This document shows positions 55,084-63,923 of a stretch of DNA of 64,000 bases, piece by piece. The first letter of the stretch is position 1; the number at the start of each line of letters is the position of its first letter. Below the pieces are notes generated by a model that saw only the letters and a list, made by a program, of their open reading frames with translations, ran no database searches and had not been told where the DNA came from. Source of the stretch: Jiangella asiatica (lineage in GTDB: Bacteria; Actinomycetota; Actinomycetes; Jiangellales; Jiangellaceae); the NCBI RefSeq assembly GCF_004349065.1, contig NZ_SMKZ01000004.1, forward strand, positions 124,001 through 188,000. Reading direction: 5' to 3'. The translations under genes and the position numbers were made by a program.

Positions 55084-55118
55084 CTCACGTCTCAGCCTAG
55101 GACGGGACGGTCTGGAGG

Positions 55119-55970
55119 TCAGGGCGCGGGTACGCCGTCGAACGCGCCGTCGCTGCCGATGGTCCCCCACCTCGACAGCGGCCATGCGACGGCGAACGCC
55201 CGACCGACGACGAGGTCCTCCGGGAAGGTGCCGTGGATGCGCGAGTCGCCGGAGTTGGACCGGTGATCGCCCATGACGAACAGCTCCCCCTCGGGCACGG
55301 TCGTCTCGAATTCGTTGAGCGACGGGGAGTCGCCGGGGTACAGATACGCGGACTCGTCGATCGGCTGCCCGTTGACCGTGACGTGCCCGGCGTCGTCGCA
55401 GCAGGCCACGGTGTCGCCGCCGACGCCGATGACGCGTTTGATCAGGTGTTCCTCGGAGTCGTCGGGCAGCACGCCGACGAACTCGAAGATGTCCTTGACG
55501 GCCTCGCCGACCCCGCCACCGCCGTCGGGCGCCTGAGCGCCGAGCCAGCGGTCGGGGTCCTCGAAGACGACGACGTCGCCACGGTTGATGTCGCCGAACT
55601 GCAGGCTGATCTTGGAGACGAGGACGCGGTCGCCGACGAGGAGGGTGTCTTCCATGGACCCGGACGGGATCAGGAACGCCTGCACGAGGAAGATGCGCAC
55701 GACGGTGGCGATGATCAGCGAGAGCGCCACGACGATGGCGGTCTCCTTGACGAAGGCGCTCAGCCCGCGCCGCGCAGACCCCGCACCCGATGTAGCGCCA
55801 CCGGTACCCGCACCGCCGGAGCCCGCGCCACCAGCACCGCCTCCGGGTGCCGCACCGCGACCGGAGGCGCCGCCGGCACCGTACCCAGGGCCACCCCCGG
55901 CGCCTGGCACGATGCCGTCGCCGTAGGGCCTCTCGCCATCGCCTCCCCGAGGCTGGCTCTCCTCGGTCAC
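55119..55970 (-). CDS. lepB: Signal peptidase I
   Basis: Encodes 283 residues from the GTG at 55970 with AGGGAG 6 bases upstream; an ATG at 55997 is the alternative. A ~70-residue Gly/Ala/Pro-rich cytoplasmic leader precedes one membrane helix (TAIVVALSLIIATVVRIFLV). Catalytic Ser105 in PSGSMEDTLL and Lys178 in HLIKRVIGVGGDTV are present, plus GDHRSNSGDSR. It removes Sec/Tat signal peptides outside the membrane. Only one copy is seen here, where some relatives have several in tandem. Confidence 0.96.
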   Translation of the reverse strand: MTEESQPRGGDGERPYGDGIVPGAGGGPGYGAGGASGRGAAPGGGAGGAGSGGAGTGGATSGAGSARRGLSAFVKETAIVVALSLIIATVVRIFLVQAFLIPSGSMEDTLLVGDRVLVSKISLQFGDINRGDVVVFEDPDRWLGAQAPDGGGGVGEAVKDIFEFVGVLPDDSEEHLIKRVIGVGGDTVACCDDAGHVTVNGQPIDESAYLYPGDSPSLNEFETTVPEGELFVMGDHRSNSGDSRIHGTFPEDLVVGRAFAVAWPLSRWGTIGSDGAFDGVPAP

Positions 55971-56108
55971 GGCATCTCCCTGGGGTGTCCGGGACATGCC
56001 CGGAGAAGAGTCGAACGCGTCGGGTGGCACGTAGAGAACAATACGTGCCAGCCGCACGCTACCCGGCGATGGTGCCGGTCCGTGGCACCGGGTACCCCGG
56101 AGGGACGG

Positions 56109-56459
56109 TCAGGCCGTCTCGCGCTTCTCGCGAATCTTGGCGGCCTTGCCGCGCAGGCTGCGAAGGTAGTAGAGCTTCGCCCGCCGGACGTCGCCGCGCG
56201 TGACCAGCTCGATCTTCTCGATCACCGGGGTGTGCACCGGAAAGGTGCGCTCGACACCGACACCGAAGCTGACCTTGCGGACGGTGAACGTCTCGCGGAT
56301 GCCGGAGCCCTGGCGCCGGATGACCACGCCCTGGAAGACCTGGACGCGGGAGCGGTTGCCCTCGACGACCCGGACGTGGACCTTCAGGTTGTCACCGGCC
56401 CTGAAGGCGGGGATGTCGTCGCGGAGCTGCGCGGCGTCGACAGCGTCGAGCGTGTGCAT
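56109..56459 (-). CDS. rplS: 50S ribosomal protein L19
   Basis: Encodes 116 residues: [61 protein letters not shown], and [21 protein letters not shown]19 lies at the subunit interface. It has a 122-base gap after trmD; in it I see only a leader and a short ribosome site (AGGAAGAG). Confidence 0.97.
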   Translation of the reverse strand: MHTLDAVDAAQLRDDIPAFRAGDNLKVHVRVVEGNRSRVQVFQGVVIRRQGSGIRETFTVRKVSFGVGVERTFPVHTPVIEKIELVTRGDVRRAKLYYLRSLRGKAAKIREKRETA

Positions 56460-56581
56460 GATGGAGTTCTCTTCCTCGCGGGCGCCACAGGTCGCCCACG
56501 GCGATCGGTTTCGGTGTGATCCCGGCTCTCGCGTCAGCGCTCCCCCTGTGGCAGGGCGTTCGCGAACCGGGCAACGGCAGA

Positions 56582-57352
56582 TCAGTCTGCCACAGATGGG
56601 GGCCGGACACGAAACCCAACCTCGTCGAGAACCTCGCGGTCACGCTGGTCGAGCTGGTCCGGGTCGATCCGCTCGAGCAGGTCCGGTCGGTGCCTCGCCG
56701 TGCGCCGCAGCGCCTCGTCGCGCCGCCACCGGGCCACCATGCCGTGGTGCCCGGACAGCAGCACCTCCGGCACATCCAGGCCGCGCCACGTCGGCGGCTT
56801 GGTGTAGACGGGGTACTCCAGCAGGCCGTCGGCGCCGTGCGACTCCTCCACCAGCGACTCAGGGTTGCCGACGACGCCTGGGAGCAGGCGCGCGACCGCC
56901 TCGACCACCACCAGCACCGCGGACTCGCCGCCGCCCAGCACGTAGTCGCCGATGGACAGCTCGGTGACCGGCAGCCGGGTCCTGGCGTCGTCGACGAACC
57001 GCGCGTCGATGCCCTCGTACCGCCCGCAGGCGAAGACGAGCCACGGCTCATCGGCCAGCTCGGCGGCGACGTCCTGGGTGAACGGCTGGCCGGACGGAGT
57101 GGGCACGATCAGGCGGGGTGTCGCCTCGCCCGCGACGGCGTCGAGCGCCGCGCCCCACACGTCGGGCTTCATGACCATGCCGGCGCCGCCGCCGTACGGG
57201 GTGTCGTCGACGGTGCGGTGCCGGTCGGTGGTCCAGTCGCGCAGGTCGTGGACCCGCACGTCGAGCACCCCGGCCGCACGGGCCTTGCCGACCAGAGACA
57301 GCTCAAGCGGCGCCAGGTAGTCGGGGAAGATCGTGACGACGTCGATCCTCAT
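56582..57352 (-). CDS. trmD: tRNA (guanine37-N1)-methyltransferase
   Basis: Encodes 256 residues from the ATG at 57352 ([13 protein letters not shown]). TrmD methylates G37 next to the anticodon. Trefoil-knot SAM site: [27 protein letters not shown], and [11 protein letters not shown]; the C-terminus has [34 protein letters not shown] hairpin overlaps the stop. 13 bases after rimM. Confidence 0.97.
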   Translation of the reverse strand: MRIDVVTIFPDYLAPLELSLVGKARAAGVLDVRVHDLRDWTTDRHRTVDDTPYGGGAGMVMKPDVWGAALDAVAGEATPRLIVPTPSGQPFTQDVAAELADEPWLVFACGRYEGIDARFVDDARTRLPVTELSIGDYVLGGGESAVLVVVEAVARLLPGVVGNPESLVEESHGADGLLEYPVYTKPPTWRGLDVPEVLLSGHHGMVARWRRDEALRRTARHRPDLLERIDPDQLDQRDREVLDEVGFRVRPPSVAD

Positions 57353-57365
57353 GTCGCGCCGGCCT

Positions 57366-57872
57366 TCACTCGAGCAGTCCGGCCGGCGGGTCGACGACGA
57401 CACGCGATGCGCCCAGGTCGACCTCCGGCACGATCTCGGTGACGAACGGGACCAGCGCCTCGCCGCCGTCCGGCCGGGCGACGGCGAGGAGGTCCTGGCC
57501 CGGCGCGTGGACGACCTCGCGCACGGCCCCGAGCTCGTCGCCGTCGACGGTGACGACGGTCAGCCCCACCAGCTGGTGGTCGAAGAACTCGTCGGGGTCG
57601 CCGGTGCGTGCGTCGGCGGCGATCTCCGCCAGCAACATCGTGCCGCGCAACAGCTCGGCGGAGGTGCGGTCCGTGACCGCGTCGAACCGCACCAGCAGCC
57701 GGCCGCTGTGCCATCGGGAGGCGAGCACGGTCAGCGGCCCGCGCGCGGCGGGCTCGGTGGCCAGCACGGCGCCGTCGGCGAAGCGCTCGTCGGGGGTGTC
57801 GGTGCGAACCTCGACGGTGACCTCACCGCGGACGCCGTGCGCGCGCCCGATACGCCCGACCGTGACGATCAT
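57366..57872 (-). CDS. rimM: 16S rRNA processing protein RimM
   Basis: Encodes 168 residues: [20 protein letters not shown] at the start, a PRC-barrel-like C-terminal domain with [15 protein letters not shown] and ending [20 protein letters not shown]. RimM binds S19 and helps 30S head assembly. It is 17 bases after the KH-protein gene and before trmD, the usual order. Confidence 0.95.
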   Translation of the reverse strand: MIVTVGRIGRAHGVRGEVTVEVRTDTPDERFADGAVLATEPAARGPLTVLASRWHSGRLLVRFDAVTDRTSAELLRGTMLLAEIAADARTGDPDEFFDHQLVGLTVVTVDGDELGAVREVVHAPGQDLLAVARPDGGEALVPFVTEIVPEVDLGASRVVVDPPAGLLE

Positions 57873-57889
57873 CTGAGTCTGGCTGTGTG

Positions 57890-58126
57890 TCAGCGTCCGT
57901 CGATGTCGACGAAGTCGATGCGCACACCGCTGTCGGACAGCGATGAGATGACGGTGCGGAACGACGTGGCCGTACGACCGCCACGCCCGATGACCTTACC
58001 GAGGTCGTCGGGGTGGACGCGGACTTCGAGCAGCCGGCCGCGACGCAGCTGGCGGGTGCGGACGCTGACGTCGTCAGGATGGTCGACGACGCCAGCGACC
58101 AGGTGCTCCAGTGCCTCGGCGAGCAT
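57890..58126 (-). CDS. khpA: KH-domain RNA-binding protein KhpA
   Basis: Encodes 78 residues with the KH signature DDLGKVIGRGGRTATSFRTV. KhpA binds RNA, often with KhpB, and affects cell-size control in other Gram-positives. Its ATG overlaps the last base of the rpsP stop (TGATG), so the two are coupled. Confidence 0.93.
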   Translation of the reverse strand: MLAEALEHLVAGVVDHPDDVSVRTRQLRRGRLLEVRVHPDDLGKVIGRGGRTATSFRTVISSLSDSGVRIDFVDIDGR

Positions 58127-58731
58127 CAGGACTCGTCCGAGCTCGCCTCGTCGGCCGCCTTCGCGTCGGCCTTGGCCTCCGTCGGCTCCTCGGCTTTCGC
58201 CTCGTCAGCCTTCGCCTCGTCAGCCTTCGCGTCGGCCTTGACCTCCGTCGGCTCCTCGGCCTTCGCCTCGTCAGCCTTGGCCCGCTCGGCCTTGTCGGCC
58301 TTCTTCTCGGCCTTCTTGTCCTCGGCCTTGGCGGCGCTCTTCTTGGCCGGCTTCTTCTTCGGCGTGGTGGCGTCGGACTTCGGCTCTCCGTGCACCTCGG
58401 CGAGGGCGGCGTCGAACACCGCGCGCTTCTCGGGCTTCGGCTCGGCGACCTTCAGCGTGCCTTCGGCACCGGGCAGGCCCTTGTGCTTCTGCCAGTCGCC
58501 GGTGACCTTGAGGATGGCCAGCACCGGCTCGGTCGGCTGGGCGCCCACACCCAGCCAGTACTGCGCTCGCTCGGAGTCGACCTGGATGAGGCTCGGCTCG
58601 AGCTTCGGGTTGTACAGGCCGATCTGTTCGATGGCCCGGCCGTCGCGCTTCGTGCGAGCGTCGGCGACGATGATGCGGTAGTGCGGCGAACGGATCTTGC
58701 CCATTCGCTTCAGCTTGATCTTGACAGCCAC
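58126..58731 (-). CDS. rpsP: 30S ribosomal protein S16 with long Lys/Ala/Glu tail
   Basis: Encodes 201 residues; S16 is typically 80-150. The core (about 1-115) is standard: [40 protein letters not shown] and [12 protein letters not shown]-type region. From about 120 follows a low-complexity tail ([17 protein letters not shown], then repeated [12 protein letters not shown] units), with a tandem DNA duplication of about 60 bp around 58150-58290. First gene of the rpsP-khpA-rimM-trmD operon. Confidence 0.95.
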   Translation of the reverse strand: MAVKIKLKRMGKIRSPHYRIIVADARTKRDGRAIEQIGLYNPKLEPSLIQVDSERAQYWLGVGAQPTEPVLAILKVTGDWQKHKGLPGAEGTLKVAEPKPEKRAVFDAALAEVHGEPKSDATTPKKKPAKKSAAKAEDKKAEKKADKAERAKADEAKAEEPTEVKADAKADEAKADEAKAEEPTEAKADAKAADEASSDES

Positions 58732-58863
58732 TGGGGTGGAGTCTCCTTGGAGTGGTGACGCACGGGTGAGCCGTCGTCACCTGGGTGGGGCGCCGGTCAC
58801 GACGATTCGATGGACCCGGTGCTCGCGGGTGAGAGGGCCGCGCGACCGCCGGTTCAGCAGGCC

Positions 58864-58893
58864 ATTGTGCCAGATCGCGGCGGTCGGACCCAA
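58864..58893 (-). promoter_or_regulatory. Candidate rpsP promoter
   Basis: On the minus strand TTGGGT (58888-58893) and CACAAT (58864-58869) are 18 bases apart, about 130 bases upstream of the rpsP start. CACAAT is the type of -10 seen at several actinobacterial promoters. This falls in the 180-base gap between the small ORF and rpsP; I see nothing else there. Confidence 0.5.
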
Positions 58894-58912
58894 CTCGCGT
58901 GCCCAGGGAGCG

Positions 58913-59092
58913 TCAGCACACCCGTGCACGCTGTGCCTGGGCGTACCGGGCCAGCCCCGATGCCAGTCCGGCCGAGCGCGCCGCCCAGCGCTCCGACCGC
59001 CGGGCGCGGCGCAGCTGAGCGACCAGGAGCTCGTGGCGCAGGCGCGCCGTCCGCTCGCGGTGGACGTGGTGTGCGGCGTCGATGTGCAGCAT
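58913..59092 (-). CDS. Small basic hypothetical protein (59 aa)
   Basis: Encodes 59 residues: MLHIDAAHHVHRERTARLRH then Leu/Arg/Ala-rich helix to AQAQRARVC. It has a strong ribosome site (GGAGG, 6 bases from the ATG) and begins 14 bases after the MFS stop, so it looks like the third gene of the ArsR-MFS operon. Very Arg-rich and probably helical; no family recognised. Small-protein calls of this kind are uncertain. Confidence 0.6.
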   Translation of the reverse strand: MLHIDAAHHVHRERTARLRHELLVAQLRRARRSERWAARSAGLASGLARYAQAQRARVC

Positions 59093-59106
59093 GGTGACCT
59101 CCGAGG

Positions 59107-60366
59107 TCAGCTCTGGACGATTCCGGTAAAGCGGTCGTCGTCGGTGTTCGGCGCGAGGGACGGCGCGGCCGACGGTGTGCGGGGCGCCTCGGCGGCGCCG
59201 CGTACGAGCAGCACGGCAGCGCAGGCGAGGATCGTGACGGTCATGACGGCGATCAGCACGCGGTAGTCGACGGAGGCGATGAGGGCGGCGCCGGTGGCGG
59301 TTCCTACGACCTGCGGCCCGTTGAGCGCGAGGTTCGTGGCCGCCGACACGCGGCCCTGCAGCCGTGGCGGCGTCAGGCGCTGACGCAGTGTCACCAGGCC
59401 CACCACCATCCAGACCACGCCGAGCCCGACCACCACCGTGCCCGCCGCGACGAGCACGACCGACGTGCTGAGCCCGCCGGCGATGCCGACGGCCAGGCAG
59501 GTCAACCCGACGCCGACGGCGGCCCGCTCGCCGATGCGCCGGACGAGCCGGCCCGCCGTCACGCCGGCGACGACGGCCCCGCAGCCCTGGATGCTGGCGA
59601 GGACGCCGAAGAACTCGGTGCTCATGCGCAAGCCGTCGTCGATGACGGCGAACGTGGTCGAGTTCGCCAGCCCGGTCAGTGCGAACGCGACGCCCACCAC
59701 CACGATGACTTGGCCGAGCACCGGGACGGAGCGGACGTGCCGCGCGCCCGCGGTCAGCTCGCGTCCGAAGCCCGCGCGCTCGCCGCGGCCGACCGGCGGG
59801 GTCTCCTGGACTTTCATGGTCACCAGCACCAGCGCCGCCACCAGCAGCAGCCCTGCCGTCAGGAGGGCGACGGCGCCGCCGCCGAACCACGCGTAGAGGC
59901 CAGCGCCGGCCAATGGCGTGAGCAGCCGGAGCCCTTGGTCGATGCTGCTCAGCAGCCCGTTGGCGCCGGCCAGCTCGTCGTCGTCGAGCAGGTCACGCAG
60001 CAGCCCCGACTGGGCCGCGCTGGTGACGTAGCCCACGCAGCCGTAACCGAAGATCACCGCGTAGACCAGCCAGATGTCGGCCGCGGAGTCGACGGCGAGC
60101 AGGCTCAGCACGCCGAGCGCGGCCACGAGGTTCACGACGACGACCAGCAGGCGGCGTGACATCCGGTCGGCCAGGTGACCGGCGAACGGCGCCAGGACGA
60201 CCGGCAGGCCGAGGGCGAGGAACACCAGGCCGGCCGAGGCGTTGCTGCCGGTCAGGTCCTTGGCCCAGATGGGCGCGGTGAGGTAGAGCGCGCTGTCGCC
60301 GGCGTTGCTGAACGTCCAGGCGACGGTGAGCCGGCGGAACGCCGGTCGCCTGAGCGCGCCGTTCAT
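59107..60366 (-). CDS. MFS transporter
   Basis: Encodes 419 residues with about 12 membrane helices. Recognisable: PAFRRLTVAWTFSNAGDSAL, the motif A-like GHLADRMSRRLLVVVVN between helices 2 and 3, and a second half starting GRELTAGARHVRSVPVL. Resembles the MFS_3/enterobactin-exporter branch. It overlaps the ArsR gene by 4 bases (ATGA). Efflux of a compound sensed by ArsR is likely. Confidence 0.92.
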   Translation of the reverse strand: MNGALRRPAFRRLTVAWTFSNAGDSALYLTAPIWAKDLTGSNASAGLVFLALGLPVVLAPFAGHLADRMSRRLLVVVVNLVAALGVLSLLAVDSAADIWLVYAVIFGYGCVGYVTSAAQSGLLRDLLDDDELAGANGLLSSIDQGLRLLTPLAGAGLYAWFGGGAVALLTAGLLLVAALVLVTMKVQETPPVGRGERAGFGRELTAGARHVRSVPVLGQVIVVVGVAFALTGLANSTTFAVIDDGLRMSTEFFGVLASIQGCGAVVAGVTAGRLVRRIGERAAVGVGLTCLAVGIAGGLSTSVVLVAAGTVVVGLGVVWMVVGLVTLRQRLTPPRLQGRVSAATNLALNGPQVVGTATGAALIASVDYRVLIAVMTVTILACAAVLLVRGAAEAPRTPSAAPSLAPNTDDDRFTGIVQS

Positions 60367-60983
60367 GGCGTCGGTTCGCCGGAGGATGCGTCGGCCGCGT
60401 CAGTGGGGCCGGCGATGTCGACGCTCGTCGCGCCGAGGATGTGCACGAACCGGGCGCCGGAGGGGCGGCTCGGGGCATCGTCACGGCGGCCGGAGAACCG
60501 CTCGGCCAGCCGGGTCGACAACGCGGTGAGCTCGTCGCTGACCTCCTGCATCTCCGCGGCCGTCAGCCAGAACGACGACGTCGTGATGGTGGACGCGCCC
60601 ACCCACTCCTCCGGCTGGGTACGGGCGGCGGCCAGCCAGCGGCGCAGCCGGTCGGCCTCTCGCTCCACGACGAGCCGAGCGAACGCCGACACCTCCCGCA
60701 CGGAGTCCGGGTCGTCGTAGTCGGGCGTGACGGTGCGGCTGCGGCTCACCAGGCGCCACGGCTTCTCGCGGCCGCGCCGCTCCCCCGGCTGGATGTAGCC
60801 GTACTTGGCCAGCATGCGCAGGTGGAACGAGCAGCTCGCGACGCTTTCACCGGTGAGCTCGGCGCACTGGGTAGCCGTCAGCTCCGGCTCCGCGCCGAGC
60901 AGGTCCATGAGCTTGAGGCGCAGTGGATGAGCCAGCGCCCGGACCCGCTGCGGGTTGCTGACCTTGAGGTCCTGATCCGGCAT
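60363..60983 (-). CDS. ArsR-type (HTH_20) winged-helix regulator
   Basis: Encodes 206 residues. N-terminal winged helix: RVRALAHPLRLKLMDLLG, LTATQCAELTGESVASCSFHLRMLAKYGYI and the wing ERRGREKPWRLV. No CxC metal motif, so not a classical metal sensor. The C-terminal ~110 residues are helical. A TACCTT box ends 7 bases before the ATG, so the mRNA is probably leaderless, and a perfect palindrome overlaps the promoter. It is the first gene of the ArsR-MFS-small ORF operon. Confidence 0.92.
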   Translation of the reverse strand: MPDQDLKVSNPQRVRALAHPLRLKLMDLLGAEPELTATQCAELTGESVASCSFHLRMLAKYGYIQPGERRGREKPWRLVSRSRTVTPDYDDPDSVREVSAFARLVVEREADRLRRWLAAARTQPEEWVGASTITTSSFWLTAAEMQEVSDELTALSTRLAERFSGRRDDAPSRPSGARFVHILGATSVDIAGPTDAADASSGEPTP

Positions 60984-60990
60984 GACACTG

Positions 60991-61032
60991 AAGGTATCTT
61001 GCTAAAAACCCTTTAGCAAGAGTTCTTTAGCA
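60991..61032 (-). promoter_or_regulatory. ArsR promoter and operator
   Basis: CTTGCTAAA (60998-61006) and TTTAGCAAG (61012-61020) form a perfect 9-bp inverted repeat with a 5-base spacer. A second TTTAGCA half-site lies at 61026-61032, 14 bases away in direct repeat. On the minus strand TTGCTA (61014-61019) and TACCTT (60991-60996) make a -35/-10 pair with 17-base spacing, so the operator spans the promoter; this fits autorepression. Confidence 0.85.
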
Positions 61033-61227
61033 TCGACGTGGAGCGTCTGGCAGGCCGTGCGCGCCGGTGGGCTGGTGTGATCAGGTGACGAGGCCCGTGA
61101 TGCCCGAGCCCCGAGCTCACAGCGGCCTGGCGTCCTGGTGATCCGGCGCGGGCTGGCAGCTCGCAGGTGCGCGACAGAACGCGCATGCATGGAACGGGTC
61201 GCACCGACCAGGAGCAGCGGCGTGACG

Positions 61228-62316
61228 TCAGTGGACGACGCGGCCGCGCAGGATGATGCGAACGGGGTCGAGGAGGGTCTCCGGTTCGACCCGGGGGTCG
61301 GCGGCGTAGACGCAGAGGTCGGCGCCGACGCCCTCGTCCAGCACGCCGCTGCCGCCCAGCAGGTAGGCGCGGGCCTTCCAGGAGGCCGCCGAGACCGCGT
61401 CCGGCGCCGGGATGCCGGCCGCGACCAGCTCCAGCACTTCGCGTGCGATCAGGCCGTGCGGCAGCTGGCCGCCGGCGTCGGTGCCGGCGAACACCGGGAC
61501 GCCGGCGTCATAGGCGTCGCGGACGTTCTGGTAGCGCCGCTGGTGCAGGGCGCGCATGTGGGCTGCGTAGGCGGGGTACCTCGCCTCGCCCCGGTCGGCG
61601 AACTTGGGGAAGTTGGCGATGTTGACCAGCGTCGGGACCAGCGAGACGCCGCGCTCGGCCATGCCCGCGACAAGGTCTGCGGACAGCCCCGTTCCGTGCT
61701 CGATGCCGTCGATGCCGGCGTCCAGCAGGTCGGGGAGGGCGTCCTCGCCGAACACGTGCGCCGTGACCCGGGCACCCAGCTCGTGGGCGCGCGAGATCGC
61801 CTGCTCCAGCGCCGACCGCGGCCAGCACGGCCCGAGGTCGCCCTTGTCGCGGTCGATCCAGTCGCCGACGAGCTTCACCCAGCCGTCGCCTCGGCGGGCC
61901 TCCTGCTCGACGTAGGCGACCAGCTCGTCAGGCTCGATCTCCCAACCGTAGTTGCGCAGATAGCGCTTGGTGCGGGCGATGTGGCGGCCGGCGCGGACGA
62001 TGCGCGGGAGGTCGTCGCGGCCGTCCATCCAGCGGGTGTCGGCGGGCGAGCCGGCGTCGCGGAGGAGCAGCACGCCGACGTCGCGGTCGGTGACCGCCTG
62101 CTGCTCGGCGACGTCGTCGGGGACGACGCCGTTCGCCGCCAGGCCGACGTGGCAGTGGAGATCGACCAGCCCGGGCAGCACCCATCCGGTGGCGACGGTC
62201 TCGGCGCCGGGCACCGACTCGTAGGTGACGGCGCCGTCGCGAACCCACAGGTCGTGGTGCTCCCCGTCCGGCAGCGCGACGCCCCGGACGTGCAGGGCCG
62301 GAGCTGTCGTAATCAC
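61228..62316 (-). CDS. Amidohydrolase family protein
   Basis: Encodes 362 residues. Metal-dependent amidohydrolase TIM barrel: DLHCHVG (first His-x-His), a candidate Lys (WVKLVGDW), HVFGED (His), GIEHGTG (His) and GTDAGG (Asp). A small beta domain frames the barrel. It overlaps the ffh stop region by 4 bases; an amidohydrolase beside ffh is common in actinobacteria. Substrate unknown (imidazolonepropionase-like or prolidase-like members exist). Confidence 0.9.
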   Translation of the reverse strand: MITTAPALHVRGVALPDGEHHDLWVRDGAVTYESVPGAETVATGWVLPGLVDLHCHVGLAANGVVPDDVAEQQAVTDRDVGVLLLRDAGSPADTRWMDGRDDLPRIVRAGRHIARTKRYLRNYGWEIEPDELVAYVEQEARRGDGWVKLVGDWIDRDKGDLGPCWPRSALEQAISRAHELGARVTAHVFGEDALPDLLDAGIDGIEHGTGLSADLVAGMAERGVSLVPTLVNIANFPKFADRGEARYPAYAAHMRALHQRRYQNVRDAYDAGVPVFAGTDAGGQLPHGLIAREVLELVAAGIPAPDAVSAASWKARAYLLGGSGVLDEGVGADLCVYAADPRVEPETLLDPVRIILRGRVVH

Positions 62317-63923
62317 CGCTTCTTCAGGAACTCGGCGATGTCGTCGGGCAACTCGAACCCACCCTCGGGCGAGGGAGCGTCGCCGCCGAAGGCGGACGGC
62401 ACCTGGCCGGGCTGGGCCTCCTGGGCACGGCGTTCGTCGGCGGCGGCGAGCTGTGCGGCCCGCTTGGCCGGGTTGCCCGACCGGGCGCCGCGCTTGCCCT
62501 TCTTGCCCTGCTTGGGCTGGCGGCCCTTGCTCTTCTTGCCCCCCATGCCCGGCAAGCCGGGGATCCCGCCGGCCATGCCCGGCATGCCGGGCATGTTGCC
62601 CAGGCCACCGAGCTTGCCCCGCGCGGCCTGGCTCATCATCTCCCGGGCCATGAAGAACCGCTCGATGAGCTGGTTGACCTCGCTGACCTGGCGGCCGGAG
62701 CCGCGGGCGATGCGGGCCCGGCGAGAGCCGTTGATGATCTTCGGGTTGTCGCGCTCGGCCGGGGTCATCGAGTGGACGATGGCCTGCACGCGGTCGAGCT
62801 CGCGCTCGTCGAAGGACTCCAGTGCCTCGCGCATCTGGCCGGCGCCGGGCAGCATGCCCAGCAGGCTCTTGAACGAGCCCATCTTCTTGATCGCCTGCAT
62901 CTGCTGCAGGAAGTCGTCGAAGGTGAAGTCCTTGCCACCCTTGGCCGAGAGCTTGCGCGCCATCTCCTCGGCCTGGTCGGCGTCGAACGCCTTCTGTGCC
63001 TGCTCGATCAGCGTCAGCATGTCGCCGAGGTCGAGGATGCGCGAGGCCATCCGCTCGGGATGGAAGACGTCGAAGTCGGTGAGCTTCTCACCGGCCGAGG
63101 CGAACATGACCGGCCGGCCGGTGACCGAGGCGACCGAGAGCGCGGCGCCGCCGCGGGCGTCGCCGTCGAGCTTGGTCAGCACGACACCGTCGAACCCGAC
63201 GCCCTCGAGGAAGGCGGTGGCCGTGGTGACGGCGTCCTGGCCGATCATGGCATCGACGACGAAGAGGGTCTCGTCAGGCTTGACCGCGTCACGGATGTCG
63301 GCGGCCTGCCGCATCATCTCCTCGTCGACGCCCAGCCGGCCGGCGGTGTCGACGACGACGACGTCGTACAGCTTGCTGGTGGCGTGCTCGATGCTGGACC
63401 TGGCCACCGCGACCGGGTCGCCGACGCCGTTGCCCGGTTCGGGCGCCCAGACCGCGACGCCGGCCCGCTCGCCCACCACCTGCAGCTGGGTGACGGCGTT
63501 GGGCCGCTGGAGGTCGGCGGCGACCAGGAGCGGCTGCTTGCCCTGGCTTTTCAGCCACATCGCGAGCTTGCCCGCCAGCGTCGTCTTACCGGCACCCTGC
63601 AGGCCCGCGAGCATGATGACCGTCGGCGGCTGCTTGGCGAAGCGGAGCCGTCGGGTCTCGCCGCCCAGGATGCGCACCAGTTCGTCGTTGACGATCTGGA
63701 TGACCTGCTGCGCCGGGTTGAGCGCCTGCGAGACCTCGGCGCCGCGGGCGCGCTCCTTGACCGCGGCGATGAAGTCCTTGACGACCGGCAGGGCGACGTC
63801 GGCCTCCAGGAGCGCGACGCGGATCTCGCGCGCGGTGGCGTCGATGTCTTCGTCGGAGAGTCGACCCTTGCCGCGCAGGTTCTTGAACGTCGCGGTGAGG
63901 CGGTCGGAGAGGGTGGCGAACAC
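62313..63923 (-). CDS. ffh: Signal recognition particle protein Ffh
   Basis: Encodes 536 residues. N domain (ALLEADVALPVVKDFI), GTPase G domain with GLQGAGKTTLAGKLA (107-121), DTAGRLGVDEEM and TKLDGDARGGAALS, then the M domain (about 325-445) with GSGRQVSEVNQLIERFF, and a Met/Gly/Pro-rich tail (GMPGMAGGIPGLPGMGG) with a basic stretch. It binds 4.5S RNA and signal sequences to target proteins to SecYEG. First gene of this transcript in the window. Confidence 0.97.
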   Translation of the reverse strand: MFATLSDRLTATFKNLRGKGRLSDEDIDATAREIRVALLEADVALPVVKDFIAAVKERARGAEVSQALNPAQQVIQIVNDELVRILGGETRRLRFAKQPPTVIMLAGLQGAGKTTLAGKLAMWLKSQGKQPLLVAADLQRPNAVTQLQVVGERAGVAVWAPEPGNGVGDPVAVARSSIEHATSKLYDVVVVDTAGRLGVDEEMMRQAADIRDAVKPDETLFVVDAMIGQDAVTTATAFLEGVGFDGVVLTKLDGDARGGAALSVASVTGRPVMFASAGEKLTDFDVFHPERMASRILDLGDMLTLIEQAQKAFDADQAEEMARKLSAKGGKDFTFDDFLQQMQAIKKMGSFKSLLGMLPGAGQMREALESFDERELDRVQAIVHSMTPAERDNPKIINGSRRARIARGSGRQVSEVNQLIERFFMAREMMSQAARGKLGGLGNMPGMPGMAGGIPGLPGMGGKKSKGRQPKQGKKGKRGARSGNPAKRAAQLAAADERRAQEAQPGQVPSAFGGDAPSPEGGFELPDDIAEFLKKR

